A stretch of DNA of 64,000 bases from Owenia fusiformis (taxonomy: Eukaryota > Annelida > Polychaeta > Sabellida > Oweniidae), in contig CAIIXF020000012.1 in the NCBI GenBank assembly GCA_903813345.2, forward strand, positions 1,159,318 to 1,223,317, written 5' to 3'. The notes below the pieces were generated by a model that saw nothing but the letters and a program-made list of their open reading frames with translations, ran no database searches and was not told the origin of the DNA. The first letter of the stretch is position 1; every line of letters begins with the position of its first letter. Of this stretch, positions 10,301-22,900 are shown piece after piece. The translations under genes and the position numbers were made by a program.

Positions 10301-12710
10301 TAAATATTCACATACACATGTGAAAACCTTAAACATTTTATTTTTTTATATTATTGGTGATTATCAATACAATCATGAATATTACATTAAGATTATATTA
10401 TGATGCAAACCTCCTTAATTGCCCTGATTGAGTAAAACTAATGAAGGAAGTGTTTTACTTAAAGAGATCGAGTCGTCCAGATTTCTATTCTGGACAATCA
10501 GTAATGTCTCAATATAATTGCTCATAAAACATCATATTATATACCTTAGATATATCTTGAGACCAAATCATAAGCACGATATCGACAATATACTGAGGAT
10601 ATCAACAGCGGGACAACCAAAAGAACAACCAACTGTCAGAATTGAACGCAATAAGTCGAAAACAGAATACAATGTTTTTGGGGGATTTATCTATATTGTA
10701 ACCCCTTAGAAGTAATAAATATGGCTTCTCTAAGCCAAAATAATCTGAAGGAAAAAGCCAATCAGACTGGAACAAATTTGAGCGGGCTTTTTAAATTTTA
10801 ATTTCTATTGATGTAAGTGGAAATTCATGGCTAGGAACAATCATCGAATTGATACTGATAACAATTAATCCAAGCCTCAGAATTGATAAGTTGATAAACA
10901 AACTTGTTTTACATCATATAACACGACAAAATTAGGGGGTTACTCTAATTGTGTTTTTAGGAGACCCGATCTCTTTAAATTTCTTTATATTCAATGGTCG
11001 AGGGATCATATTTGGCTTAACAAAAACATTTTCTGACTGTGCCTTTATCCACTGGTTTACAAAGGACAAAATACCAAATATGGTTCTAATGCAGGCAACA
11101 ATGTTAGACAACAGCATCAAATAAACTACATGTACTAGTGTCCATCGACTCAGACTTAATGAGGCATAATCCTGGTACTGTACATATATCACAATACCAT
11201 AACCAATAGTTATTGGATTGATATGTTATAGATGGGTTCGTGGTCGGGATGCACAAATCATTACCTTTTTGGCACTTACTGCAATTTTCACTGTGGTCAG
11301 GCCCTGGATAACTAATCTTTGGATGTTTGGGGTTGTGATGTGGTTGGATGGATTCGTGAATGGAATATACGCCCCAGGTAAGATTGTATGATTGACCCCT
11401 TTTCAACAGTTAAGTTTTGACTAATATTGAAAGCCCATGATATAGCCTTTCTACTAAGATTAGGTAGATCAAAATTCAAAATAACAAAGAATTGAAAATT
11501 ACTGTATCTCATTTAAACAGTCACTTGATGCCATTTCAGGGAAGAACAACATGTTAGATAAACTGTGGGGTTCTCGGATAGGACTACCACGCCATCTAAT
11601 GTCCGTCTGCCACGTGATAGGAACTGTCCTTGCTCCATTGATATGTCGGCCATTTTTCTTGATACATGACGTCAACGATGGTAGTGTCAATTGTAATGGC
11701 TCAAATTACTCGAGATGCCTTAATGCTACAAATAAATGGCTGAATCACACACAAAATGCGAATGAAGGAAATATAGAAACCATCAAAGGAAATTACCAAC
11801 ACATTATGAATGACACGAAAAATGTAGTTCCTAATGGTAACATTGCAGGGGATAATATTGAGATCAGTTCTCCAATTGAATACCCATATATCATCATATT
11901 TTCTTGGACGATCGTCCCTATAGTGCTCTTAGCAATATTTTATTACCATGACCCAACTTCAGGCCAAAAGTATTACACTCAAAATGGTGAAATAATCAAA
12001 AGTGCTTTTAAGAAAGAAACCCCAACGTGGAAGTCCATATTCTCGCCAAAGACATGCGGACAAGGAAGTTCGGTATTTGGAATGGGAATTATCTTTGTAC
12101 TTTGTTTGTATTATTTTACTTTGTCCTTCAAAGGTAGGCCTTTCCATGAGTTTATCATGGCGTATGCTGTTGATAAAATAGGAATGGCGAAAGCGGACGT
12201 TGCAGTGATGATTGTGGTAGGACATTTTATATCTATCACAGCGGGGATTATATGGGGCGCGCTAACTTGTTTCTTCCCGATACAAGTCTTGCTATTCGTT
12301 CAGATTTTCTCGGAGCTGGCGATTATCATTTACTTCAACTATGTAGAGATCCACACAACTGCTGGACTATATGCTTTCATTGCAGCCACTGGTGTATTTG
12401 GTGCTCCGAACTGGGCAACTGGAATAACGTGGGGTTCTAGATACCTCGATCTTTGGTGTATACAGTTATTGGACTAGGTTCTTCATCAGCACGTATACTC
12501 TCCACATGGGTGACTGGCTATGTCCTGGAGTATGGTGGCCATGAAGCAATGCTGAGACTACACCTAGGGGGGAATATAGCAGTTTGTGTAGTGGTGATTC
12601 TCATGCAAATAGTCGCTTCATGTAAAGGAGAGAAGTTTAAAAAAGCTGAGACGTATGAAATGAAGGAGATTGAAGATCATTCTGATGCAAAGACGCCTTT
12701 ATTGTTTTGA
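7155..12710 (+). CDS. MFS transporter, sodium-dependent glucose transporter 1 / MFSD4B-like, frameshifted (gene 2)
   Basis: The exon chain is 7155-7379 (phase 0), 8155-8300 (ends phase 2), 11232-11377 (ends phase 1) and 11540-12477 to a premature stop. All boundaries are GT-AG with compatible phases. The product starts MSEWAKDDDELFQ and has an acidic low-complexity stretch (DDDSDEDDNYDD). It then runs into a first membrane helix (TKTIVLGLIWMTR-GCYSGLTV) and motif A GGVLADRWVRGRD, then follows gene 1 closely. Relative to gene 1, 7 nt are missing between 12449 and 12450 (gene 1: 4302-4308). This shifts the frame and stops translation at 12475-12477, cutting off the last helices. The remainder is still open in another frame from 12453 to 12710 and ends KTPLLF. 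This is a young pseudogene, a truncated allele or a sequencing error. Exon 2 has a second copy at 9994-10139. Confidence 0.75.
7603..7760. mobile_element. Short mariner-type MITE in gene 2 intron 1
   Basis: The element begins CAGGGTGTGG and ends CCACCCTG, flanked on each side by TA (7601-7602 and 7761-7762). The inner ends remain loosely inverted (AATATGGGACACT against AGTATCCCATTTT). The 158-bp size and TA target duplication fit a Tc1/mariner-derived MITE. No coding capacity. Confidence 0.7.
7953..7972 (+). pseudogene. Truncated duplicate of the gene 2 exon 2 acceptor edge
   Basis: The text TATTTCTTCAG followed by GGGTGCTATTCAGGA copies the acceptor and first bases of the exon that starts at 8155. 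The preceding intron text (..ATGTAAATACTAAGAATGAT) is also duplicated at about 8105-8145. The copy diverges after about 17 exonic bases, so it is an acceptor decoy and not an exon. Confidence 0.7.
8155..8300 (+). CDS. Gene 2 exon 2a (MFS motif A exon)
   Basis: A 146-nt exon between TTTCTACAG and GTGAGT. Translation from 8155 in phase 0 gives GCYSGLTVATIPDLKL, then VGSDYEEFSRALAAVGLG and FISAPLGGVLADR, ending with two bases of the arginine codon. The next exon (11232) supplies the third base. It holds most of TM1, TM2 and the conserved MFS loop. Its last ~42 nt plus the donor are the source of the 53-bp array that follows immediately. Confidence 0.85.
8301..9993 (+). repeat. Degenerate 53-bp donor-derived minisatellite in gene 2 intron 2, split by a MITE
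   Basis: About 19-20 copies of the same 53-bp unit seen at 1-2630, more divergent. Several early copies (8330-8480) are shortened around GTGGTGT or read CTAGCAGAAAGG in place of CTTGCAGATAGG. The array begins directly at the exon 2a donor, is interrupted by the MITE at 8510-9174, and resumes to about 9993, where it meets a second copy of exon 2. A run of alternating variants (GGTATC and GGCGTC types) around 9650-9950 shows a secondary two-unit periodicity. Confidence 0.9.
8510..9174. mobile_element. 665-bp MITE with long terminal inverted repeats and about 9-bp target duplication
   Basis: The left end GGCTTTGTATAAAAAACCTC is matched in inverse by the right end GAGGTTTTTTATACAAAGCC. The inverted arms extend about 80 bp inward (..TGTCTTTGAAGGGTTCAATTTT-like text). 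Flanks are TCTTGGAC on both sides (8502-8509 and 9176-9183), or 9 bp with one mismatch. A second copy lies at 37681-38312 with a perfect 9-bp duplication. No transposase. An 8-9 bp duplication and GG-starting ends would fit a Merlin- or Mutator-like source (inference). Confidence 0.8.
9994..10139 (+). CDS. Gene 2 exon 2b: duplicate motif A exon with GC donor
   Basis: A second 146-nt copy of exon 2, same phases (starts CAT TGC TAT, ends GAT AG). It encodes HCYSGLTVATIPDLKL, then ALAAAELG and FISAPLGNVLADR. Compared with 2a it changes V-G to A-E in the helix and the motif A glycine GGV to GNV, and its donor reads GCGAGC in place of GTGAGT. Its acceptor, TTCACTTCTGCAG, is made of altered minisatellite sequence. 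As 146 is not a multiple of three, 2a and 2b cannot both be included in frame. It is either a mutually exclusive alternative exon or a decaying duplicate. Confidence 0.6.
10140..11231 (+). other. Gene 2 intron 2, distal part
   Basis: AT-rich sequence with no minisatellite copies and no supported coding exon. It ends in the acceptor ATATGTTATAG at 11231. Part of 10930-11220 resembles the sequence before the gene 1 exon at 2940-3090 (shared text such as ATGCAGGCAACAATGTT), as expected for paralogous introns. Confidence 0.55.
11232..11377 (+). CDS. Gene 2 exon 3
   Basis: A 146-nt exon with the same length, phase and position as gene 1 exon 3095-3240, giving WVRGRDAQIITFLALTAIF, then VRPWITNLWMFGV and DGFVNGIYAPG. 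It completes motif A (ADR-WVRGRD) and encodes helices 3 and 4. The donor is GTAAGA at 11378. The 162-bp intron that follows matches the 151-bp intron of gene 1. Confidence 0.8.
11540..12477 (+). CDS. Gene 2 exon 4, truncated by frameshift
   Basis: It begins after GCCATTTCAG as GKNNMLDKLWGS and follows gene 1 through the glycosylated loop (sequons NGS, NYS, NAT, NHT) and helices VFGMGIIFVLCLYYFTLSF and ITAGIIWGALTCFFPI. It then departs at GSRYLD-LWCIQLLD and stops. The departure coincides with the 7-nt gap at 12449/12450. Gene 1 is intact here. Confidence 0.8.
12453..12710 (+). pseudogene. Out-of-frame 3' remainder of gene 2
   Basis: The open frame reads VYTVIGLGSSSARILSTW, TGYVLEYGGHEAMLRL, IAVCVVVILMQIVAS and KTPLLF, matching the C-terminus of gene 1 residue by residue. 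Its preserved frame and conservative differences show the shift is recent, or that it is an error in the sequence. Confidence 0.8.
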
Positions 12711-12894
12711 GAATAGATCGCGCCATTAGCTGTGGAGGATATATGAATAATGACGATGCATTTATAGTTTGTGCAGATATTGACCAATGATGTTTTCTTA
12801 AATCACAGTACATTTTTTTTACAGTATAAACATTTTTAACTGGATTATATTTTTTGTATAATTAATGGAGAATTTAATATAAAGATATATTTCA

Positions 12895-12900
12895 TTTATT
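12895..12900 (-). promoter_or_regulatory. Candidate polyadenylation signal of the DEPDC5-like gene
   Basis: TTTATT on the given strand is AATAAA on the minus strand. It is a canonical hexamer about 510 bp downstream of the minus-strand stop codon, with no closer exact hexamer noticed. Confidence 0.45.
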
Positions 12901-13045
12901 CAACTATTGCACATATTCCTTCCAGATTTAAATACAATCTATAACAATTCAAGACAACAGTTTCAGTTCAAATTTATCACATTCGAATGTCTATCACGAT
13001 CTCATAATAATTTTTAACCAATACTAATCTCAGTGTCTAATTGCA

Positions 13046-13222
13046 CACAATGAAACCTGTCTAAATGGGACACCTTTGGTACCTCTAAAGGTGTACTACT
13101 TTGGAGGTGTTCCACTAATAGGTGTTTATTGAACATCAATTCAGTTGTCAGACTCTAGAAAGTGTTCAACGAAAGAAGTGTTTCACTTCTAGAGGTGTTC
13201 CTAATTTACAGGTTTCACTGTA
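13046..13222. mobile_element. Inverted-repeat MITE ('TGAAACCTGT' type)
   Basis: Begins near AATGAAACCTGTCTAAA and ends TTTACAGGTTTCACTGTA, an inverted pair, with AGGTGTTCC/GGTGTTCAA-type internal motifs. A related, more decayed copy is at about 20775-20965. No coding capacity. Confidence 0.55.
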
Positions 13223-13406
13223 TACAGTAAACCATGTCAGCTCTCAAGCTCTCTCAGTGAAGGCACTTGTCCAGTTTCCACCAGTTTGCTCCATACATCT
13301 TTCATTCTTAGTTCATTATGCATTTTATCTCTTAGAACCACCATACGATTTTATCCAAGGAACACTTAGCCACTACCTGCATCGTTATTTCGGATTAGAG
13401 AATTTT

Positions 13407-13953
13407 TCAATAAAATTTGACAGGTGATCCGGTTAAATGTTCAGTATCATCTCCATTGTGAGCTTCATGATATTCTCCATTACTATGGTTACCATGATAC
13501 TCTTCATTACTATGGTTACAGTCACCCGTCTCTTCAGTCACAAATCCTTGAGTTTCCATTTGGTAAAACTCTTTTAAGCGGTTATTATCATTTTGGCAAA
13601 ATGCTCGAAAATCTGCCAACATCTTATCTCTAAATTCGTCATCTCCAGTGTTGCTCGATCGCCATTTTTTCGAGAGGAGATGATTCCAGGACCACAGGAA
13701 ACCAATGTCGACTAAGGGGTCGGGCTTAATCGACGAGAAACTGTCTGTACGATTACGCTTGGCGATGTAGTCCTTATGGAGGCTAGAAGATCGTGATTGT
13801 TTGCGGTATGAGGTGCTTGATGGACGGGGTGAGGCACTACGACTGTCGGGGATGAGAGTAAACATACCACCCGTACAGTGAATGAACTGCTGGGGCTCAT
13901 TATTGTTGTGTCCACTGTCATCGGGTGAATATCTGTCTCTCATGAAACCAAAC
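13407..13953 (-). CDS. DEPDC5: DEPDC5-like exon 16 (terminal)
   Basis: Starts after TATTCAAG (minus strand) and completes ..ILARFGFMRDRYSPDD. Contains a serine-rich stretch (SRSASPRPSSTSYRK), then the conserved end FLWSWNHLLSKKW, DDEFRDKMLADFRAFC and a short variable tail with a repeated NHSN.EYH motif. Stop at 13407-13409. The low-complexity tail extends past the usual conserved end of the family. Confidence 0.85.
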
Positions 13954-16900
13954 CTTGAATACAGTAAATAAGAGACACAGTGATCAATAATAAATATCAC
14001 ACTTTAAAGAGCAAAATGGCCACCATGTTTATTAACCAATCAAGCCCGAAACCTAATCAGATCTTCCCACTAGTCTGCTCTTACATCGGTAAGGTATCGA
14101 TGACAAAATTTATGTGGCACCTGGGCACCCGCTAAGACACCCAGCAGCTCAAGACAATGGCAACATAGCACTTTTCAAAGTGGGCTTAAAAGTAAGTATT
14201 TTAATCGAACCATAGACTAAATGAGGAAGTTAAAGACTGATAACATAACCATAATACAGATCACAGCTAGTACATTTAAGTTATTAAATACATGTACCTT
14301 GCTAGAATCTTTTCCTGGAAAGTGTACAGCTGATCATGTACTCTCTGTTGCTCTTGAACATCTGCAACAAAAGAATTTATATATTTTAATTCTTTCATTA
14401 TTTTTTGGAGACATCAAACCAATCCATTTTAAACTAAAATATGATTTCCTAATACAAAAACCAGACACAAATATCCCTAATGTTCTGTCTAAATTATCTA
14501 TCAGACAAAGTAGTCTTAATCCTATTTCCATAACCCATACTTCCTGATACCTGTTTATCGATCCCTTTCAGGGATATCATGACGTCAATGACTTCCTTTA
14601 TTATACAAGGTACATGTATATTCAGAGAAAACTGAATGCTGTTGAGTGGGGGACTGCTTTGATTCCCCACCGTGTTTTTTCGATTTCGCGTATCTTAAAT
14701 GTGATTGGTTAAATCATTGTTTTTTGAACAGTAGGAAGTGCTTTGTAATGATCATCAAAAAATCGACCACTGGTTAATTGTAGACATCTCTAAATCTCCT
14801 ATATTGAGTAAAAACAGTTTGTAAACATTTCATATTTTTTATCTAAATTTGGTTTATCTTACCACTGTTGCTTCCAGCTGGAAATATCTTTCCATTTTCA
14901 TTCTTTAGTGCGTCAACATTGAGGGGTACAAAAATGGGTCCTCTTAAGGGGTCAGATTGGGGGGTATATGGCAGAGCGAAGGGGTCACTCGGGACGGGCA
15001 CTAAGTGAAAGCCATACGCTCCAGCTCTTCTAACCCAGTTATTCATCTAAAAAAGGAAACAGTTTGTCAATGCATGTATATGAAACAGAGAATTGAGATC
15101 GCGGTTTATTTTGTCCATTAATACGCACTTCTGGAAATTATTCTCAATTGTCATTAACAGATCATGCCATTGTAAAAATTTCAAAAATTGTAAAAAATGA
15201 TATGGTCAGTTTATATTTTTAAACTTTTATTTCTACTCCCTTCTGACTTTGTGTGATGGCTTGGAAATTAGTCCATCAGATGATGATTATCAAAACAAAC
15301 TAAATGAAATTTCTTCAAATCGTGAAATGAAATGACTACAAACATGTAAACTCAGGCCAGGAGGTCTGCCAAAAATTCTTTCAAAATCATGCAGTTTTTC
15401 AACATTCTGATCACTTTTTTAGTGATTTTGGCCAAAGTTGTCATAACTGAACCCCCCTCTGGAATTTTTCAAAACATGAACTCCCCCTTGGCAAATCCTG
15501 GTTATGGGCCTGACGTGTACATTATATGTAAACATACCAGATCCCCAAGTATACATCCTGTGGCCACCATCCAGCAGACCTCCAATTCAAAGCCACAGTT
15601 AGGATGGTAATGCCCATGATATCTTGCTGTCCCCCACTCTGGTCTGTCACTCTGTTCATTTGGGTCTATATCCACATTCACATACTTGTGCATAGGGGCA
15701 CCTTAAATGTGGAAGAAGAGTTTTAGATTTTAATACAAATTAAAGCCACAGTTAGGATGGTAATGCCCATGATATCTTGCTGTCCCCCAATCTGGTCTGT
15801 CACTCTGTTCATTTGGGTCTATATCCACATTCACATACTTGTGCATAGGGGCACCTTAAATGTGGAAGAAGAGTTTTAGATTTTAATACTAATAAAAGCC
15901 ACAGTTAGGATGGTAGTGCCCATGATATCTTGCCGTCCCCCACTCTGGTCGATCACTCTGTTCATTTGGGTCTAAATCCACATTCACATACTTGTGCATA
16001 GGGGCACCTTAAATGTGGAAGAAGAGTTTTAGATTTTAATACTAATAAAAGCCACAGTTAGGATGGTAGTGCCCATGATATCTTGCAGTTCCCCACTCTG
16101 GTCTGTCACTCTGTTCATTTGGGTCCATATCCACATTCACATACTTGTGCATAGGGGCACCTTAAATGTGGAAGAAGAGTTTTAGATTTTAATACAAATA
16201 AAAGCCACAGTTAGGATGGTAGTGCCCATGATATCTTGCAGTCCCCCACTCTGGTCTGTCACTCTGTTCATTTGGGTCTATATCCACATTCACATACTTG
16301 TGCATAGGGGCACCTTAAATGTGGAAGAAGAGTTTTAGATTTTAATACAAATAAAAGCCACAGTTAGGATGGTAATGCTGATGGTATCTTGCTGTCCCCC
16401 ACACTGGTCTGTCACTCTGTTCATTTGGGTCTATATCCACATTCACATACTTGTGCATAGGGGCACCTTAAATGTGGAAGAAGAGTTTTAGATTTTAATA
16501 CAAATAAAAGCCACAGTTAGGATGGTAGTGCCCATGATATCTTGCAGTCCCCCACTCTGGTCCGTCACTCTGTTCATTTGGGTCTATATCCACATTCACA
16601 TACTTGTGCATAGGGGCACCTTAAATGTGGAAGAAGAGTTTTAGATTTTAATACAAATAAAAGCCACAGTTAGGATGGTAGTGCCCATGATATCTTGCCG
16701 TCCCCCACTCTGGTCTGTCACTCTGTTCATTTGGGTCTATATCCACATTCACATACTTGTGCATAGGGGCACCTTAAATGTAGAAGAAGAGTTTTAGATT
16801 TTAATACAATTCAAAGCCACAGTTAGGATGGTAATGCCCATGATATCTTGCCGTCCCCCACTCTGGTCTGTCACTCTGTTCATTTGGGTCTATATCCACA

Positions 16901-19900
16901 TTCACATACTTGTGCATAGGGGCACCTTAAATGTGGAAGAAGAGTTTTAGATTTTAATACAAATAAAAGCCACAGTTAGGATGGTAATGCTGATGGTATC
17001 TTGCTGTCCCCCACACTGGTCTGTCACTCTGTTCATTTGGGTCTATATCCACATTCACATACTTGTGCATAGGGGCACCTTAAATGTGGAAGAAGAGTTT
17101 TAGATTTTAATACAAATAAAAGCCACAGTTAGGATGGTAGTGCCCATGATATCTTGCCGTCCCCCACTCTGGTCTGTCACTCTGTTCATTTGGGTCTAAA
17201 TCCACATTCACATACTTGTGCATAGGAGCACCTTAAATGTGGAAGAAACAATTCTAGATTTTTTTAATACAAATAAAAACCACAGTTAGGATGGTAGTGC
17301 CCATGATATCTTGCTGTCCCCCACTCTGGTCTGTCACTCTGTTCATTTGGGTCTATATCCACATTCACATACTTGTGCATGGGAGCACCTTAAATGTGGA
17401 AGAAGAGTTTTAGATTTTAATACAAATAAAAGCCACAGTTAGGATGGTAGTGCCCATGATATCTTGCAGTCCCCCACTCTGGTCTGTCACTCTGTTCATT
17501 TGGGTCTATATCCACATTCACATACTTGTGCATAGGGGCACCTTAAATGTGGAAGAAGAGTTTTAGATTTTAATACAAATAAAAGCCACAGTTAGGATGG
17601 TAGTGCCCATGATATCTTGCCGTCCCCCACTCTGGTCTGTCACTCTGTTCATTTGGGTCTATATCCACATTCACATACTTGTGCATAGGGGCACCTTAAA
17701 TGTAGAAGAAGAGTTTTAGATTTTAATACAATTCAAAGCCACAGTTAGGATGGTAATGCCCATGATATCTTGCCGTCCCCCACTCTGGTCTGTCACTCTG
17801 TTCATTTGGGTCTATATCCACATTCACATACTTGTGCATAGGAGCACCTTAAATGTGGAAGAATGCTAGATTATAATACAAATAAAAACCACAGTTAGGA
17901 TGGTAGTGCCCATGATATCTTGCCGTCCCCCACTCTGGTCTGTCACTCTGTTCATTTGGGTCTATATCCACATTCACATACTTGTGCATAGGAGCACCTT
18001 AAATGTGGAAGAAACAATTCTAGATTTTTTTAATACAAATAAAAACCACAGTTAGGATGGTAGTGCCCATGATATCTTGCCGTCCCCCACTCTGGTCTGT
18101 CACTCTGTTCATTTGGGTCTATATCCACATTCACATACTTGTGCATAGGAGCACCTTAAATGTGGAAGAATGCTAGATTATAATACAAATAAAAACCACA
18201 GTTAGGATGGTAGTGCCCATGATATCTTGCCGTCCCCCACTCTGGTCTGTCACTCTGTTCATTTGGGTCTATATCCACATTCACATACTTGTGCATGGGA
18301 GCACCTTAAATGTGGAAGAAGAGTTTTAGATTTTAATACAAATAAAAGCCACAGTTAGGATGGTAGTGCCCATGATATCTTGCCGTCCCCCACTCTGGTC
18401 TGTCACTCTGTTCATTTGGGTCTATATCCACATTCACATACTTGTGCATATGGGCACCTTAAATGTGGAAGAAGAGTTTTAGATTTTAATACAAATAAAA
18501 GCCACAGTTAGGATGGTAGTGCCCATGATATCTTGCCGTCCCCCACTCTGGTCTGTCACTCTGTTCATTTGGGTCTATATCCACATTCACATACTTGTGC
18601 ATAGGGGCACCTTAAATGTGGAAGAAGAGTTTTAGATTTTAATACAAATAAAAGCCACAGTTAGGATGGTAGTGCCCATGATATCTTGCCGTCCCCCACT
18701 CTGGTCTGTCACTCTGTTCATTTGGGTCTATATCCACATTCACATACTTGTGCATAGGGGCACCTTGAATGTTGAAGAAACAACTTAAAATTTTCATACA
18801 TTGGATATAGAAGTTACGAATGTAATGACCTTTTCTTTAGAGAGGTTAAAAGTTCAGGGTGCATTTCTCAGGTTTTCTAAGAAAGCCATGGTTTCTTCAT
18901 ATGCTGTTTCAGGACTTTTTTAAGTTTATTATTTTAAACTTATGTTAGTTATGATTTCCTAGACTGCAACAATGGGTTCACAAAATGATCAATGACAGTG
19001 GTGATTGTTCAGTTAAAAGTACAATGTTCCGACATACAAGTATTCTAATACATAGAGGTTATACCTAAGATATACCACTCCCAATCAACCCCCCCCCCTT
19101 TAAACATGTTGATTCATTTAAAAACTGAATACAATGTTGACATACAAGTATGCAATATAATAGAGGCTAAACCTAGGGAAGAATTATCAAGTTTATTCAG
19201 AGGGATGATATGATATATAGGGTATACACCAAAAAACTGAATATTTTTACCAACATGCTGTATAGACCAAATATCATAGTGATCATGGTATAAAATTCCA
19301 TACAACATTTTTTGATGCATACGATTAGCATAAAAACAAGGAATATGATGCTTAAAGGGTGACACATATCGTTTAGCAAATAGAACGCTCGTTTCTGGTG
19401 TTGCTCACCGTTTAGTATAAAAGGTCCGATCCCGGAATAATACTCAAGGGTTTACAGGTTCTAGGTCGTTGTGTCAACACCTCTAACTGTTATATAGTAT
19501 AAGTATATTATAGATCGTCACACATTTATAAAAGGGTGATTTTTATTTTGACAAATCAATTCCACATTTATGGGTGAAATTTCAGGATCTTCTATTTGTG
19601 TACAATAAGGAAAAATTGGCATCTAAATTTCCCCATAACGTAATAGCACACAGCTTGGCATATGAAATATCCTACAACTGAAACAAAGCAAGACAAACCG
19701 GTTTCTAATACAAGGATTTATATTGGCTGTTGTACATGTATTCTTTGAACGCAATCACTCTTTGGATAACGTTTTCAAAATCATTATAAACGGATTACTT
19801 TATCTCAAAGACAATTTCAATAAACTGGATTTTACAGAACTCCCCTTATTTCTTAAAAATGGACTGATCCAGTTGATTCGCCTGGAGCCGCCATATTGTT

Positions 19901-22900
19901 TTTATACGGGATGCTAATCGTCACCCTTTAAACAGAATAAAAAATAAAGTGCCCCAAAATACACACCTCATCCTCTTTAAACTCATCCTCTTTAAAACAT
20001 ATTGATCTATTTACCTGATAAATACTGAGTACGAGTCGGACTAGATGCTGCACCACTGTCCCAAGTGGACTTGGCTCTACTCTGAAGGTTAGGGTCAGAA
20101 GATGAACTGGCCAATTGGTTGGCATGATCAGCATGTAGGTTATGACTGTGGATTGCTATTTCACACCATTCATATTGAAATGATGTGTTCTCGTAAAGAC
20201 TGATGGATGACAGGCTAGATTGGACATCTGTAAGAAAAATGTTATTGTGTAACAGCAAGAGGAAACAGACTTAGAGATAACAGACATAATTACATCTCAA
20301 GTTTACCACCTTCGTTTCCCCAAATTTCCAATATGTAGTTTTTTCGATGACTAGTCTTTTCGATGAAGACATGTTCCATACACCTTTCTTTATCTTGATG
20401 AGTAATAAAAAGCTATATGATATTGCAGTATTGGTTAAAACCGCTAGAAATAAACATGATATTGTTCAATTTGTTTGTCAAGTTTGACCAATCAGAGATG
20501 TATGTTTTCTCATTCTCAATACAGGTTTACATTATAAGCATATGTCATCTTTGTTCTCTGGGGTGTTTCCCCCTCTTTGTGACAGAGTATTAGTTACAGA
20601 TTGGATAAGCCTGTGGTCTATTACTTTGAATATCATGTGCTTTGGTCAAGTTTACCCATCAGCAGAGAGCAGGAAAAGTATGTGAATGTCGTTAGTGGCA
20701 ATTATCTCATAAGAGTCAACTTATACAAAACCAAACAAAACATATATGGTAAGTCTATCTGATCAGAACACCAGTGAAACTGGCCAAAAGTGTTCAGAAT
20801 TGCAGGTGTTAACATTCAGAATTGCAGGTGTTAACATTTCAAGGTTTCTTAATAAACGAGTCGAGGGGTGAATTGGTAGATGACAAAATTTGAACCAAGA
20901 AAAAGTGTTCACATTGAGAGGTGTTCAAATTAGCAAGGTGTTCAGATGTAAAGGCATAACTGTATCAATAATAATCACCTTTGCCTTTCTCCTTGCCCGC
21001 AGTCATAATGCAGTAAAGATAGAATCCATGGATAAACTTGTGACGAGGATTTCCAGAAGCATGTATGACGTAACCTTCCGTGATGAGACGTTGTAGGATC
21101 TCTATGGCCTGGTAGTCAGTTACAGCGCCCTCTAGGTAGCACTTCACCCAGGCAACCGCTTCAAATGATACAAAGCAGTAGCTAGGGAGACCAGCCTGCT
21201 TCGTTAGGAATGACAGCCCTTCACTGAAAATAAGAATTGAATATTTGAAAACCCTGTACCTCATGTGCATATATTTGGACACATTGTTTGATCCATATAT
21301 GTACATGTAAGCATACGCTTCATCAAGAATTTGAGGCCCAAAAGTTCACTAAGAACATTGGAAGATGTTCGTATAAGATTAGTGTTCATATATACAGGTT
21401 TTAGTCTATCAACATGTATATCCTGACCTGACACCCCTAATTGAAAGTGTACATACTGTGTGTCAATCATTCCTGCTATGATGTCCTGGGACGATGAATT
21501 TAAGCTAAGTGTGTGGACTATCTCATCTGCAGGAGCAGGGGGTGGTAGCTCTCTGATAAAATATACAACAAATAATCAGAAAGTAAAACTTAAAGGTACA
21601 AGTACAATCACAAAATCATTCATCTACGTATTGTAAAAACACACCATGTTCTACTAAAAGGGTCTAATTGTATAAACACTGGCTGGTAGTAACATTTTTA
21701 AATAATTTTTCAAACTGATAAATGAAATATAAATCTTCAACTAGTTAGGCACATACAACCTTTAAAGGTCCAGCTTGTAACTTAACACCAACAGTCTGTA
21801 ATGTATGGCTCAACCTTTAAAGGCTAAGCTTATATCTAAACACTGTAATGAATGGTCTTACCCTCTCGAGGGGATGCTCTCCCCCATCCTGACACTGGTC
21901 GCACTGGGGTGGATGTAAGACTGGCTGGGCTCATGTAGTGACAAGGGTGACCCATAGGTGGCAGACTGAAAGTTCATATTATATCAAATAAACATTCATC
22001 TGATTTATTGTTTATATCCATTTTGTTAGTATTATGTCTTATATGTTCGTATAATATCAGACATGTTATGTGACCTAATTATATTCAATTATTGACGAAC
22101 ATATTCAGCCTTTAAAATCTGCCACTTGTGAATGAGTGAATATGGAACTACAATTATTCCATTTATTTAAAAAGAGAGTGCTCTTTTATATTAGTCAGTG
22201 ATTAAAGTTTAGAATTTTTGTCAAAATGTTAGAACGTCATTGTATAAATGGCGCTTTAAACTGTAACATTGCTTTGAAGAAGTGCCATTACCTTCTTAAG
22301 ATCTAAGACCTGAACAGGGGTCCCAGTGACACCCTGATTGTCAGACATCTGGGAATAAAATGCTTTCTCTGGGGGAATGGGAGACACTGCCCCAGGGCGG
22401 CTACCAAATCTCTCACGCTCAGCTTTCTGGAACAGCAGATTTGGCATTTATTAGCTTAGAAGCATCAACATGCAGTATGAATGTTATAAATCCCAAAGAA
22501 GGCTATGGGATTTAGATTTAAGAGGCTTGCATTATAAAGGTCCAACACATTGTTAGTAATTTACAACATTACATTAACAATTCAATTCTACGTATTCACA
22601 CACATCAATCATCCAAATGGAAAAGCAAGACTGTCATGTTAACACATGTAAAACATTTTTGTTTTATCTATTTATATTGAAATTCATTTTAATAAGAAAA
22701 TATAAATGCAATCCCACTAAACTAGCTAACATCAATCAACTAAACAACATTTAAGCTTATGTGATAACAAAATGAAAGGTAAACTCAAAAGAAACACAAA
22801 ATAAGAATGTTATTATTAATATTTTTACCCTATCAGATCACAACACTGAAAATCCCATTTATCTATATATGAATATTTGGCCAACACCATCTCGTATATT

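Larger units (their letters stand above)
12711..13406. other. Convergent 3' flanks of gene 2 and the DEPDC5-like gene
   Basis: Contains the 3' flank of the transporter on the + strand and the likely 3'UTR of the minus-strand gene. A minus-strand AATAAA lies at 12895-12900, about 0.5 kb past the DEPDC5-like stop. A small inverted-repeat element occupies about 13046-13222. No other gene is seen. Confidence 0.5.
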
